Below are positions 23,394 through 35,064 of a stretch of 64,000 bases of DNA, in pieces (within the stretch, counting starts at the first letter, position 1; each line of letters starts with the position of its first letter). A program made the position numbers and the translations under genes. The notes under the pieces were generated by a model that saw only the letters and a program-made list of their open reading frames with translations, was not told the DNA's origin and did not search any database. The stretch comes from Babylonia areolata (taxonomy: Eukaryota; Mollusca; Gastropoda; Neogastropoda; Buccinidae). The stretch lies in the NCBI RefSeq assembly GCF_041734735.1, contig NC_134880.1:32385330-32449329 (forward strand), written 5' to 3'.

Positions 23394-24478
23394 AGGTACA
23401 GGTGTCGAGATGGCTGCCGGAAAAAGAGGGCAATAACCAGGGGGACAAAGGGGACGTTACCTACTTCCGGGAGGTTATCGGCCGTAGTTCTCTCATTTTC
23501 TCCGCATAGGCGGATAGTAGTTTGCACAGGACAGGAATGTCAGACCCCTGCCGGAGTCTGCACTAGTTGGGTCACGGTTAAGTATGTGTGATTAAAATAT
23601 GGTTTCAAAAGCATTTGGAAGGCTCTCCTGCAATCAGAAATTGAAAATGTCATCTTAAAAAGGTATTTAAAAGGTGCATATAAAAAATTGTACAGATACT
23701 CGTTAATCAGAAAACCAGAAACATATTCTAATGGAATGGTATAAATGGCATAAATGTCATCTAAACTAAGAGAGATTGTATGAGTATTGTTTTCAATACA
23801 ACTGTGAGTGAATGTGTGTGTGCGCGCGTATGTGGATTTAGTTAAGCTCTGTGTGAGTGTGTGTGTGCGCGCACATGTGTGTGTGTATGTGCACATGTGT
23901 GTGAGAGGAAGTGTAGTGTGCCTCAATATTTTTTCAATATGAAAAAAAAAGGCAATTTGGTGAGTGGCAAGAGGTCATGGTTACTGCATGCTCTCCGCAC
24001 TCAGTATGAGCTCTCAGTCAGCACACGAGCTGAACATTTTTTTTTTTTTTACTTTGCTGTTTTTTCTGCAAGCTGAATCAACACAGCCAACACTTGCTGT
24101 TCCTTTTTGGTATTGCTTTCGACATTCCATGGCACACATTTTTTTTATTCGTCTGTTCGGCTAATACCATGGCCACAGGCGTTAACCCAGTCTTCCCTAA
24201 AGCCCAAGACATTCCCAACTCTGAACAATGGACCTTCAATGTTGGAGTTGTGTTTGGTAGCAGAGTGAGTGGCCCGTTGTGGTGGACTGAACCCAGCTAC
24301 TACAGAGGCAAGGACTCAACTGCTGGCAGAAGGTATGAGGGAGAGAGGTGCTGTCATACACTAATACTAATTCATGCATTCTCAGAAATGACTCTTGCAA
24401 GGAAAAGCCCTCAACAAATATGTGGGTTGACAACGTACTGATTTATGTGGCCGACTCCAAGATTGAACATTCACTCAC

Positions 24479-26378
24479 TAACCTGTTGCCTGCCTTGGGA
24501 CGTGAGACTTATGTCCCTTTTGTAGTACTGTTGTACACCTACAGGACGTAACTCTTGTGTTCAGTTTTCATCAGCAATTCATAGTTGATATTTAAAGAAA
24601 CGACCCACTTTGTTTCTCCTGTCCTCTAGAATGTTTGAGGTTTGTTTACATCCTTGGACTTGTATGGGCTGTACTGTATGACTCATAGGCAGTGGGAAAT
24701 TTCGAAGTCACTTGCATACATAGTTGGTCAAAATGGTGTTGTCTAGCAAAGATCAATCTCGGCTCATTTATCGAAGGTTTACAGCCGTAAACGTGGCACA
24801 GCAACTACTGTAAGATATGGGCAGTGGGGAAGAAACCTCTTTAGTGGTGAGGGTGGTGTTTCAGGTTCAGATTTGGTGTATGATGACAACAGTCACAACC
24901 CACTTTGTGAAAGAGAATGAAAGTAACATTGATGTAAGTTTTGTGCCTGAGAGTGGTCAGTCTGTGTGTCTTAAAGTATGGCAGGAGTAAAGTAATAGTG
25001 AACATGAACAAGTTGCCAGTACAAGCACCATCAATCTACATGTGTAGCTTGAAAGGGAAGGGGGGTGAGGAGAGGGATGTTCAGTCAAGCTTGCCACCAG
25101 CCTGTGGAGGGAGGGGAGGGTGGTATCTATTGGCTGGGTGCCAGTCTCATTATTTCTCTGTGTAGTACTGGGCCATGGGCACCCAACGAAAACAAATCTG
25201 ACTGGAAATCCTGGAATTAACTGTGATACAGAGAATTTTAAACTACTTAATTCCATGGAAATTTTCTTTGACTCAGATTTAAAACAACAATAACAACAGT
25301 TATATAATGGAATTATAATATACCTTATCACAATGTATTCATGAGCAATCATCATGCAAAACTTCAAGGGTATATATTTGTGTTTGTGGAAGTAGTGGAC
25401 GTTTTTTTTGGTTTTTTGGTTTTCTTTGCACTTAGGTGGATGGTCAACAATTCTTCCCTCACTTTAACCCCATGCCTGCTGAATGTTTTAACAATTTTGT
25501 CATTTCTGTGTGCCAAGGAAAAACTTCAGGTTTCCAACTAAGTGCAACTCCCCCCCCCCCCCCCCCCCCCCACTACTTCCTCAAATGGAGAGATATATCC
25601 TTAAAATTTTGTATGATCACTCATTCATTGTACTTTGAGATCAAGTTACTGTAATTCAACTGTATAAACGTTGTTATTGTTATTTTAAATCTAAGTCAAA
25701 GAAAATTTCCATGAAATCAAGTAGCTAAAAATTCTCTGCATCACAATTAATTCCATGATTTCCAGTCAAATCTGATTTTGTTTGGTGCCTGTGGCCCAGT
25801 ATTACACCAGAAAAAAGATGAAAACCAAAACTGGGCACCTAACTGTGCTGGCACCTAGCCAACAGATACTACCCACCCCTCTGCCCTGACCACCAGCTGG
25901 TGGCCAGCTTGACTGAGGACCACTCTCCTCTCGGTCCCTCTGCCCAGCCCCCACTCCCTTTCAAACTATGTATGTGGAGTGACAGTGCTTGTACTGGAAA
26001 CTCAGTGGTTCATGTTACTTTTACTCCTGCCATACTTAAGACACACATGCAAGCATACAGTCACCCTTCTCACTCGCTTGCTTGACAAGATGGCGTCTCC
26101 GTCAACTTCAGCAAGTACTGTGGCTCAAAGTCGAATGCAAACTGATTCTATAGTGGATATCCACCGTGCATTTTCCCATTCAACTGCTACAATTAGGAAG
26201 TGTCTATGGTTACAAAAGACCACATTTGCAAAATTTCTGTTATATGAGAAAAACTCACCCCCTTCATGTCAGTTGTGAAAAACAGATTTTTTTCAAAGTA
26301 TGATAAATCATTTCGAAACTTTGCCAAATGTTAGTCCATTCTAATCTTTATATATCACAAATTTCACCACTGTATGCA

Positions 26379-26409
<31 letters not shown>

Positions 26410-26777
26410 ATATTTTTCTTGTAACATAAACAAACGGCCAGTACAGAGAGCATCATGAAGGAAGTCATTTGGCAGTACAGGATGAGTTAAGGCTGTAAAC
26501 CTTCAAAAAATGAACCAATATTTATCTTTGCTTGACAACACCATTTTGACCAACCATGTCTGCAAGTGACTTCGGAATTTCCCACTGCCTGTGAGTCATT
26601 CAGTACAGACCATAGAAGTCCAAGGGATGAAAACAATTTTCAAACTTTCTAGAAGATATGGAGAAACAAAATAGGTCATTTCCCTTTAACTATCAACATC
26701 AGAGTAATGTCTTGTAGGCATATAACAGTGCAACAAAAGGCACACAAGTCTCACGTCCCAAGCCAGGCAACAGGTTA
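24479..26777. repeat. 2.3-kb imperfect palindrome (long inverted repeat)
   Basis: The outer arms 24479-24800 and 26777-26490 are inverted copies (for example CTTGGGACGTGAGACTT and its complement), as are the inner arms 24945-25340 and 26045-25600 (AGTCAAAGAAAATTTCCATG in the right arm). Identity is about 80% by eye. The right arm holds an extra unmatched stretch of roughly 400 bp (26065-26480). The centre (25345-25595) contains a poly-C run (about 25549-25571). I see no transposase or terminal duplication, so its origin is unknown. Confidence 0.85.
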
Positions 26778-26966
26778 AAAACTGCAAAGAATTTTTTTCA
26801 ACGGAGGGGGTGGGGAATAGGGGAAGTAGGATCTGAACCCTTCATATGTGGGCAAATTTCCATAAATCTGTGAATTATTACACTAGACTCATTCATATAA
26901 AATAGTAAATGAACAAAAACAAAAACTATGAACAACCTGCACACAATGAAAACACAAATAACGTAC

Positions 26967-27100
26967 GTTTGAGGCACCATGCTGGCAGTACTTGATGGCC
27001 TCTTTGCTCGTTTTCCCCCGGGCATCAAGTTCTGATGTGGAGATCTTTTCAGCGGATTTTGACACAGGATGCTGGTTGATAGTGTTGCATACTCATGCAT
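26967..27100 (-). CDS. MED27: MED27 exon 3
   Basis: The acceptor ATAAAACAG ends at 27101 and the donor is AAAC|GTACGT (G at 26966). Its 134 bases start in phase 0 and end in phase 2: MHEYATLSTSILCQNPLKRS, then a basic stretch GGKRAKRP, then SMVPQT. This aligns with vertebrate MED27 KLQYHAGLASGLLNQQSLKR, then SAKRRPK, then LPPQ. The basic KRAKR-like patch is conserved in position. An ORF in the same frame runs on past both splice sites, but those parts do not resemble MED27. Confidence 0.9.
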
Positions 27101-27277
27101 CTGTTTTATACAAAAACGGTACAAAAGTGCAAAAGCATGACTATCATTTTCTGATTCTGACACATGAAGTGGGCTTTCAGTCTCAGACATATACGGCCAT
27201 GGAGATATCAAAAAAAAAAAAAAAAAAAAAATTGTCTATGTAACAAAGGACAGGTAAGGACAGGGGGTGTGAATAAT

Positions 27278-27735
27278 AATATCTATATAATGCTGAATCT
27301 TATGCAGAGACAAATCTATGCGCTTTCACACCAGTCATTCACATGCATGCATAACTCTAAAGCTGAAGAAACTGAAGACAAGGAAGAGGCAGGGGACAGA
27401 GGCTATCTTGTGAAGAGGCGGGTTTTAAAGCCAGACTTGAAAGAGCTGAGTGCGGAAACCTGGTGAAACGAAAGAGGAAGTTCATTCCAAATGCAAGGTC
27501 CAGAGAAAGAGAAAGAACGGTGTCCAACAGTGGAGTGTTTGAATCTGGGTATGCCTAAACATAGTGGATCCAAAGCCGATCGAAGAGAGTGAGATGGAGA
27601 GTAGAGGTGAAGGCGGCCACAAAGATAGGAAAGGGCAGATTTGTGAATACATTTATAACATAGTGTGCTGATCTTATACTTCATTCTGTGTGAGACATGG
27701 AGCCAATGGAGATGTTGCAAAGAGGAGTGATGTGC
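27278..27735 (-). mobile_element. CR1/L2-like LINE 3' end, copy 2
   Basis: Same unit as 14189-14660: a minus-strand RT C-terminus (LHWLHVSHRMKYKISTLCYK ... FSFSGPCIWNELPLSF), short 3' UTR and a TATTATTATT-type end. The open stretch of 105 codons is uninterrupted. Two A-rich runs nearby (27210-27231) are unrelated. Confidence 0.85.
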
Positions 27736-27747
27736 TCATGAAAGCCC

Positions 27748-29125
27748 ATGATTTCTTGCAATCCTACAATTTCTCTCACTTTGAGAGAAGTCGTGGCCCC
27801 CCCGCCCCCCCAGCCCCCTCCAAATTTCTCTGACTAAAAGAGAAATCGAAATTGTGGTCTTTCCCCTCCCATGTTTTCTCTCAATTGCAAGAAATTGTGG
27901 GGGCGCCCCCACAAATTTTCACAATGACGTGTGAGAAATCGTGGGAAGTCCCCCTTATTTTTATCAAAAATATTTCTTTTTTCATCGAAGTTGTTTTGGT
28001 GGTGTTGTTTTTTTGTTGCAATCTTTTCCCAATGCAAATCTCAGAGAAAAATGAGAGAGAGAAAAAGAAAAGAGAAAAAGGGGAACAATGACAACGATGA
28101 TCATGATAATGACAGTGGCGTTAGCGAAGACATCAACAGTAATGACACTGAAACAAAACTATTAATCATATTTCATGTAATATGGTTCACTGCAATCAAT
28201 AGCAAACAACGAAATTCAGGCAATGTGTATAACTCAAACAGAAATATGTGATATGATATGAAATGACATGACGTAACATAAAATAATATAATATAACATA
28301 ATATAATATGACCTCAAATTCAACATCGGAATCAATAACGACAATAGCAAACAACGAAATTCAGGGAATGTGTATAACTCAAACAGAAATACAATATAAC
28401 ATAACTTGAACATAATATAACATAACATAATTATAACATAACATGACTCGAACCAAATCTTCCTTGGATGCTGGGAATAACATCAAAATGATTCAACTTT
28501 ATGCATAAATGTGACAGCAAAAAAGGTGTTTCACAATGCTTTACCCTCACATAGAGCACATGACAACCGGACCAAATAGTTTTGATGTTTGTTGTGATGC
28601 AAGTCGCATTTATTTAGAATGTTCTTCATTTCATGCTTGCTCATTTGGTACAGCTGTTTGTGTCAGCATCCTTTCACATACAAGACTGCACTGCAAATAG
28701 ATTCTCAGTTTCACAGAAGACACTTAGAACATGAAAATATTTTAAAACAGAGTGAAAGAAGACAAACTCAAACAGCCAAGAAAACACACATACAGAAACA
28801 CACACACACACACACACACACTCACTCACTCACTCACTCACATAAACATACATTCACTTTTTTAAAACCAGTACTGTGCCATCACCTTCACTGTCTATTG
28901 TTGATATCTTTGCTAACAACAATGCCATTTGCATTGGGAAAAGACAAGAAACCAACTCCGATGACAAAGGAAATATTTTTGATAACAATAAAGGGGACTT
29001 CCCACAATTTCTCACAATGTGAGAGAAACCATGAGGGCACCCCCCACCATTGTGAGAAAACATGGGAGGGGAACAACCACGATTTCTCCCAATCCAACGA
29101 TTTCTCTCAAAGTGTATGCTCAAGG
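27748..29125. repeat. Foldback repeat with ~200-bp inverted arms
   Basis: Left arm 27850-28045 and right arm 29092-28915 are inverted copies sharing TTCCCCTCCCATGTTTTCTC, AATTGTGGGAAGTCCCC-like blocks, ATCAAAAATATTTC and CTTTTCCCAATGCAAAT. Both outer ends also carry the same motif in direct orientation (GATTTCT...CAATCC...GATTTCTCTC). The interior (28050-28910) is AT-rich and holds a ~55-bp direct repeat and a CA/CACT microsatellite. It looks like a non-autonomous foldback element; no coding region is visible. Confidence 0.75.
28198..28395. repeat. ~55-bp direct repeat with AT-rich spacer
   Basis: 28200-28250 and 28342-28392 share AGCAAACAACGAAATTCAGG and ATGTGTATAACTCAAACAG. The spacer is made of AATATAACAT-like units. 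Confidence 0.8.
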
Positions 29126-29359
29126 GGTATTCAAATGACATTGAATCATCAGCCACTCCACATCTAAAAATCACAAACAATTGCAGCTCATACATACTCT
29201 CTCACCCACACCCCACCACCTTTGTACACACAGACACACGCACACTAATGTGGACGCACCAATACCTTCAAAATAAAATTACTACAAAACACAACAGCAT
29301 GACTACCATAGAGCTAGTGCACTCTTCTCTGTTTACCTAACACTAATAGAGAGAGTCAA

Positions 29360-29432
29360 ATCAACTCAAATCAAATTATAGTGCTTTGAGCCTCACCGAC
29401 CACTGAGGCCATCTCAAGGCTATCGCCACATT
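29360..29432 (+). repeat. Short dispersed repeat, copy B
   Basis: The core GTGCTTTGAGCCTCACCGACC followed by ACTGAGGCCATCTCAAGGC matches 2808-2860, with the same CAAATCAAAT lead-in. Class unknown. Confidence 0.65.
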
Positions 29433-29479
29433 AGTACCTACTTCAAGTCAAGGGTAAAAATATACAATAAAAACTAGCC

Positions 29480-32400
29480 ACCACTTGAAGCTTTCCACTC
29501 AAAGTTTAAAAACCTTCCATAGTTTAAAACCTTCAAATCTGATTAAAGTCCATCAGCGTCCATGGAGGAACATCATGAAACAAAGTCTTCAGAGAATCCA
29601 CCAACAGTCAAGGAGCACATGTTTCACGGTGAGAGGACTCATCATGGGGAATACACTGAGGGGCCTCCTCCCCCTTCAACAAGTAAGAATGAGTTTTAAA
29701 AAGTGTTCCCCGTGTGCAGTCTGCACAGTACAGACTCCTCCTTTCTAGTCTTCACCCCCAATGGGAGGGTTTCTTTTAGGTCTGGTCTCCTCTTGCAAAG
29801 ATCCTTAACGTAAGGGTTCACCTTCTGCTTCATGTATGTATATGGTACGAAGGATCTCAATGATTCTTCCTTTACAGTGTTCTTGGCCAGCTGTTCTGCC
29901 CTTTCGTTACTATGAATGCCAACATAGCTGGGAACCCAGACCAACACAACATCATATCCTTTCTTTGTTACAAGAGTAAAAGCATCCTAAAATTCCAGCA
30001 GTTTGGGATGAGTCAGATTCCTGCAGGCGATCGCCTCCAGGGCTGAAAAGGTGTTGGAAAAGATCCCTGAAGTTCTTCTGTTTTGAAAGGAGGCCATTTT
30101 TACCACCAGAACCAGTGCAGTCAGTTCTGCAATGTACACTGAGCTGTCAGATAAGATGTGTTCCGTTGAGGGCGAGTCAGGAAAGGCGGGACAGAACGCA
30201 GATGCAGTGACTCCGTCCTCCGACTTGGAACTGTCAGTGAAGATTTTTTGAAAGGTGGGGAATTTGTGGCAGAGTTCCAAAAAGTAAGTTCTGTAGGCCA
30301 GTGAACTGATGGAGTCTTTACGGTATGAGGCCAGATCGAATTGGACCTCAGGTGTTTTAAAGGTCCGTGGTGGGCTGTTGGGGAACTAAGAGAAATCTGA
30401 GATGCCGCCAACATCCAGATCAGCATTTTCTATGTGCGGCTGAATATGGAGTCCAAGAGGAGGGATGCAGTTTGGGTTGTCTTCAAATTTCTTGTTGAAG
30501 GGGTTGTTGAAGACACTATTGTAAGCAGGATTTGGGGGTTTGGAAAAGGAAATTTTCTACCTAAAATTACGTTTAAGTAACATACTTACTGTGACTCACT
30601 AGTGCAGACTCCGGCAGGGGTCTGACATTCCTGTCCTGTGCAAACTACTATCCGCCTATGCAGAGAAAACGAAAGTAGCTACGGCCGACAACCTCCCGGA
30701 AGTAGGTAACCTCCCCTTTGCCCCCCTAGCTAGCACCTTTTTATGATGACAAGATGCCACAACCAGCGCAGCGTGCAGGGAGAACAGGAAGCCGGGAGGA
30801 TGGGAGGGTCTTAAATTTGGGTCACGGTAAGTATGTTACTTAAACGTAATTTTAGGTAGAAAATTTCCTTTTAATTACACATACTTAACTGTGACCCACT
30901 AGTGCAGAATAGCACAACAAGGTGGAGGGCTCAACAAGGTGTCTGTGCTGCGATGGCCTGTTGTGCAATTTCCACAGAAGCGATGCCTCTTGAGCCATCA
31001 TCCCGCAGGTGTGTGACGTCTCTCAGGTAGAAGTCGATGAAGGTAGCAGGGTTTTTCCAGTAGGCAGCATCCATGATGTCTTGCAGCCGTGCTGAGTGGG
31101 CTAAGGCAAGAGAAGAGGACCATGCTCTTGACTTCATGTGCTCTGGCTGAGGAGGCATCAAGTCTCAACCCTGCATCTGCATATGCCCCTTTAATCGCAT
31201 TGACTATCCATCGAGACAGAGACGTCTTGCTAATGTCACGCGGATGGTCCAGATTCCAGTTAATGAAGAGTGCTGGTGCGCGAGTGGCGGATGAAGGGCG
31301 GGGGTGAGTCATTGGGGGTGGGCCGGTCTGGAGCTGGCTGTTGGACTGTGTGGAGGCTGAAATGTGTATGGCTGGCGCCTGTACACATTGGGTTACTCCC
31401 TGGATTGCGCCCTGGGTTGCACTCTGGCGTTTGCGGGGGAAGACTGATGCGAGTGCGGTCGTGGAGCATGCCGCAAGTGTGTCGAAGCGCGGAGAGGGCC
31501 CGTGCCAAGGGCAAGGTCCCTACCCAAGCCTACGCGGTGTTTTATGGCCACAGTGGGGAAGCCCTGACCGAAGAGGGAACCGTCAGTGGGGTGGAGCGCT
31601 CTGAGGGAAGCATGTTCTGGTGGAGAGCGCATGCATGGGGAGCGGTCGAGCACAGCATCCCTCCTGGCCAAAATGATGTTTATATAGGCCTGTGACTGTA
31701 TATTTGCAGAACGCATGAGAAGCTGGCTGATCTGCTGGATGAAAGGGGAGAAAATGGTGATATCAAGGCCGGATGGTTGATCAGTGGGGGTTTCCATAAG
31801 GGCTCTGGCAAGGCCCGCAAGGAAGCTGTCAATGGCGGCAGTCGATTCTAAAGATATTCTGACAGCTTCCTCCAGATCCATGAGGAATCTGTCAGGCAAT
31901 GCTACTGTGCGATTGCCATGTAAGTTGTGCGGGAGGAGTAGGAGGTCCTCCTGAGAAAGAAGCAGGGGTCTTTGAGGAATAGGACCCGGAGCTAAAGGTG
32001 GGGGTTTTCAAGTGGGTCGGGGCAGGGTTTTCAAGAATTTCCCTCGACCCACTGCGGCTGGAAAATTTGGGACAGAGTCAGAGGGGACATCGCTGATGGG
32101 TTGGCCCCTGATGCGTGCCAGTGTGTTCTGCTGGGCCTCAACTACCATGGTCGACTGTGTAAGAGCATATTGAGGTCCATGGGAGGATCTGTGGATGCCC
32201 ATAATCTCCATAGCACCGCAGGTTTGAGACGTGCCTGGTGAGTGAATTGTCTCCACCCTATCTGGAGTGTAGGAATCTAGGAGGGCTAGTGCTTCTTGCA
32301 AGGAAACCAGCTGATTATCTTCCAAAGGTGGTTCCTCTGTATCTGTGTCCCCATCAGAAAACGTCCCTTCTATGGCATAGGATGGTGGATCAGGCTGTGT

Positions 32401-34320
32401 GCTGAGCACGTAACCAGTGTGGTTGCACTGGGTGCTGTGAGTGTGTCCCGCTGTGTGGGAGAGGAGCTGCTGGGAGTTGGTTGTGGAGGGTGGAAGCAGA
32501 TTTACTGCAGCAGAAGGAGGAGCAGTAGTAGGAGAAGGTGTGGCACCAGGAAGCAGAGTGGTGCATAATCGCTGCAGCAAGTTAACATGAGTTGCTGGTT
32601 GTTTGGTTGAGCAGCTTGCTGAGAAACCATTAGTGGGTGGGAAACAGCAGCAACTGGCGGTACAGCAGATGGGGTCATCACTGCATAGCTCGTAGGAACC
32701 ATGCACGCACCCACACTGTAGGCAAGGGGCAGTGCCGGTGCAAGGGACCGTGGATCGTGTCGAGTCCGTTTGTGCATCGAAATGAATAGCATCAATGGCA
32801 CTACTGACCTGAGTGTGGGGTAACAAACCCCTAGAAGTCACCAGAGGAGGCGTAGGAGGTGGTGGGGGTCTGGAGTCGACTGGAGGGAGTGGAGGAAGTG
32901 GAGGAAGCGTCGGGTTGGCGTTGAGAGAGCCAAAAGTAGAGGGCCCAGAGTGTTCACGAATCGATTGCAGTCATGCCTTAATTTTAGCCCGATTTCTCCA
33001 ATCGAGCCAAATAATTTTGCAACCTGACTGAAGACATAATTGGACAAAAAGCAGAAACGCCAAAGAATCGACAGATAGAAAATGCGAAAAAAAAAACTTA
33101 GCCGTATGAAGAGCACAGGAACAGGAGTCGATATGGCTGCCGGAAAAAGAGTGCGCTAGCCAGGGGGGCAAAGGGGAGGTTACCTACTTCTGTGAGGTTA
33201 TCAGTCGAAGCTACTTTCGTTTTCTCCGCAAAGGCAGATAGCAGTTTGCACAGGACAGGAATGTCAGACCCCTGCCGGAGTCTGCACTAGTGGGTCAAGT
33301 TTAAGTATGTGTAATTAAAACGGTTTCAAGTAGTAATTCAGGGTCAGCTTCAATCATGGTTGGATAGAGGCAGTTCCCCCACCTCTACGTACAAGCTGTG
33401 CACATGGGTGGTGCGGAACACACCTAAGCTGAGATGGAGCCCTTGATGTATCGGGTCCAGCAGTTTCAGGTAAGCTGGTCTAGCCGAACCGTAGACAACA
33501 CACCCATAGTCCAGTTTGGACCGGACCAGGGCTCTGTAGAGGTGCAAGAGTGTTCTCTTATCAGTGTCTCAATCTGTGTGTGCCATGACTCAGATGATGT
33601 TCAGAGCTTTTGGCAGGATGTTTTCATCTGTTTGATGTGGCTGAGGAAATTCAGCTTCTGATCAAAAACAACCCCCGGAAATTTGGTTTTTTTGACTGCC
33701 AGCCAGGATGGTGGATTTTCCCAGACAGATTTCAGGGTCCAGATAGAATTGATGAAACTTGGGAAAATGGATACATTAGAGTTTTTGTGGATGAAAAGGT
33801 GAAACCATTCTCCTCTGCCCAACACTGAATTTTGTCTACATAGAGCTGGAGCCGTCGCTGGAAGCTGGCGTACGTGCTGCCAGTTGCATAGAGGGCCAAA
33901 TTGTCTATAGAGAGTTGTCTGATCCCTTCTGAAATGACTGGACGGTGTTGTTGATGCTTAAGAGAGCCGGTGACAGAATGCTCCCTTGCAGAACACCCAG
34001 CTCCTGCTCATGAATGTCGGACAGGGTGGTGCCAACCTAAGAAATTGTGGATACACTGGGGCAGCTGTCCTCAGAAGCCAAGCTTGTGCAGATCTGAAAG
34101 GATTCTAAATTTCCAGGTGGTAACGTAGGCTTTCTCTAAACAAAAAAAAAAATGGCCACCACATGCTGTTTGTTGACAAAAGCATTTTAACAGTGGTTTC
34201 CAGATGGACCAGATGGTCAACAGTAGACCAATGCTTGCAGAAACCGCACTGTTCTTTTGCCAGAAGGCTATCGGTCTGTAGTTCCCACAGCTAAAACTGT
34301 GACACATGCTTTCCGTGGCT
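29480..34320 (-). mobile_element. RNase H-bearing LINE (I/Jockey-like), split by DIRS copy 3
   Basis: Minus strand. RT remnants at 34307-34071 (NYRPIAFW, LEKAYVTTWK) and a thumb region at 33825-33350 (FLSHIKQM, LVRSKLDYGCVVYGSARPAY) are followed, after DIRS copy 3, by an RNase H domain at 30280-29700 (IFTDSSKSEDGVTASAF, SDSSVYIAELTALVL, VLVWVPSYVGIHSNERAEQL). The coding trend resumes just past the DIRS element, so one LINE was interrupted. The frame is broken in many places and the endonuclease is missing. An I- or Jockey-group assignment fits the RNase H after the RT, but is not proven. Confidence 0.8.
30545..33319 (-). mobile_element. DIRS-like element, copy 3 (fossil, shortened derivative)
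   Basis: It has both inverted terminal repeats (left end AAAAGGAAATTTTCTACC, right end GTGTAATTAAAA), an internal complementary region at about 30822-30907, the end of the tyrosine recombinase (about 30931-31265) and much of gag (about 31400-32960). The RT is essentially absent. It is broken, with several breaks. Terminal variants shared with the fragment at 40843 place both in a second subfamily. It is nested in an RNase H LINE without a visible target duplication. Confidence 0.88.
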
Positions 34321-34770
34321 ATCTATTCACACACCTGGAAACTAACATGCCATGATTCTAACAGACTCAATGAACGTCATACAAAACACTGAAAGTGAAT
34401 GGCAAGCCCAGAATGGCATGAGGCAATGCGCAACTTTCAGATCAAAAAAACTTTTATGGACACACTGCCTTGGACATGCAGGTATTAAGGGAAACGAGCG
34501 AGCTGACAGGCTTGCTGGTAAAACAACAACGAGCAGTCTACATCCAGGAAAATCGGAAATCCTCAGAAAAGTCAAAGAATACCAAAAGAACAGGTACATG
34601 GCCATCACACTATTGATCGCCTCAAAGAAAGAAAGGTAGAGCACAATCCTTCGCAAATCAAACAAATATTGGCATAATTTCCAAACTAACATTGCGCAAA
34701 TTTCTTCAAAACATAGAGTCTCTATGGGCTTTTCCAAAAACAGTAGACTGAGCAACACGCTAGATGCCAC
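34320..34770 (+). mobile_element. RNase H fragment of another LINE
   Basis: Plus-strand frame 34352-34639 encodes ILTDSMNVIQNTESEWQAQN and LLWTHCLGHAGIKGNERADR, the D and GHxGxxGNExAD motifs of a retroelement RNase H. A trailing block (TLRKFLQNIESLWAFPKT) lies in another frame near 34690-34745. It sits head-to-head with the minus-strand LINE on its left and seems to come from a different family. Confidence 0.72.
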
Positions 34771-35064
34771 CTTCCTGGCATCAGAGATCTTTTCCCACCC
34801 TCTTGCGGCAAATCAGTGGCAGCATGTGTGTGTGCGCAAGTGTGTCAAGAGCATACATGTGTGTATTTGCGTGTTTGTGTGCATGGGTCGGGTGGCTGGG
34901 TGGGGGTGTGTGTGTTGTGGGGGCTACAATTTGTGCCTGTGTGTGTAGAGGATGGGGTGTGTGTTTATGCATGTCTATACTGTGGGAGCTACGGAATATT
35001 GAAATGAACGTGTGTGTTTATATATGTTTATGTGTTAGGCCCAACACTCGGCTTATATCACAGG

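Larger units (their letters stand above)
17791..23597 (-). mobile_element. DIRS-like YR retrotransposon, copy 2 (nearly whole fossil)
   Basis: Minus-strand order is: 5' inverted terminal repeat (about 23570-23405), gag-like region, RT/RNase H, tyrosine recombinase, internal complementary region (18062-18157), 3' inverted terminal repeat (about 17823-18000). This is the layout of DIRS elements, which use a tyrosine recombinase instead of an integrase and pass through a circular intermediate. The two terminal repeats agree almost perfectly by eye, so the insertion is young. No target duplication is visible at its flanks. The element looks close to whole, with perhaps one or two breaks. It lies in MED27 intron 3 in the sense orientation. 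Confidence 0.93.
16856..26966 (-). other. MED27: MED27 intron 3
   Basis: A 10.1-kb intron bounded by donor GTACGT (26966) and acceptor TGTAG (16856). It contains DIRS copy 2 (17791-23597) and the 2.3-kb palindrome (24479-26777). The stretches 16860-17790 and 23598-24478 show nothing beyond short AT- or GT-rich tracts. Confidence 0.85.

Noticed and set aside
24094-24441. 115-codon plus-strand frame in MED27 intron 3
   Set aside because: No recognisable domain, no splice context, antisense to the host gene, next to the palindrome.
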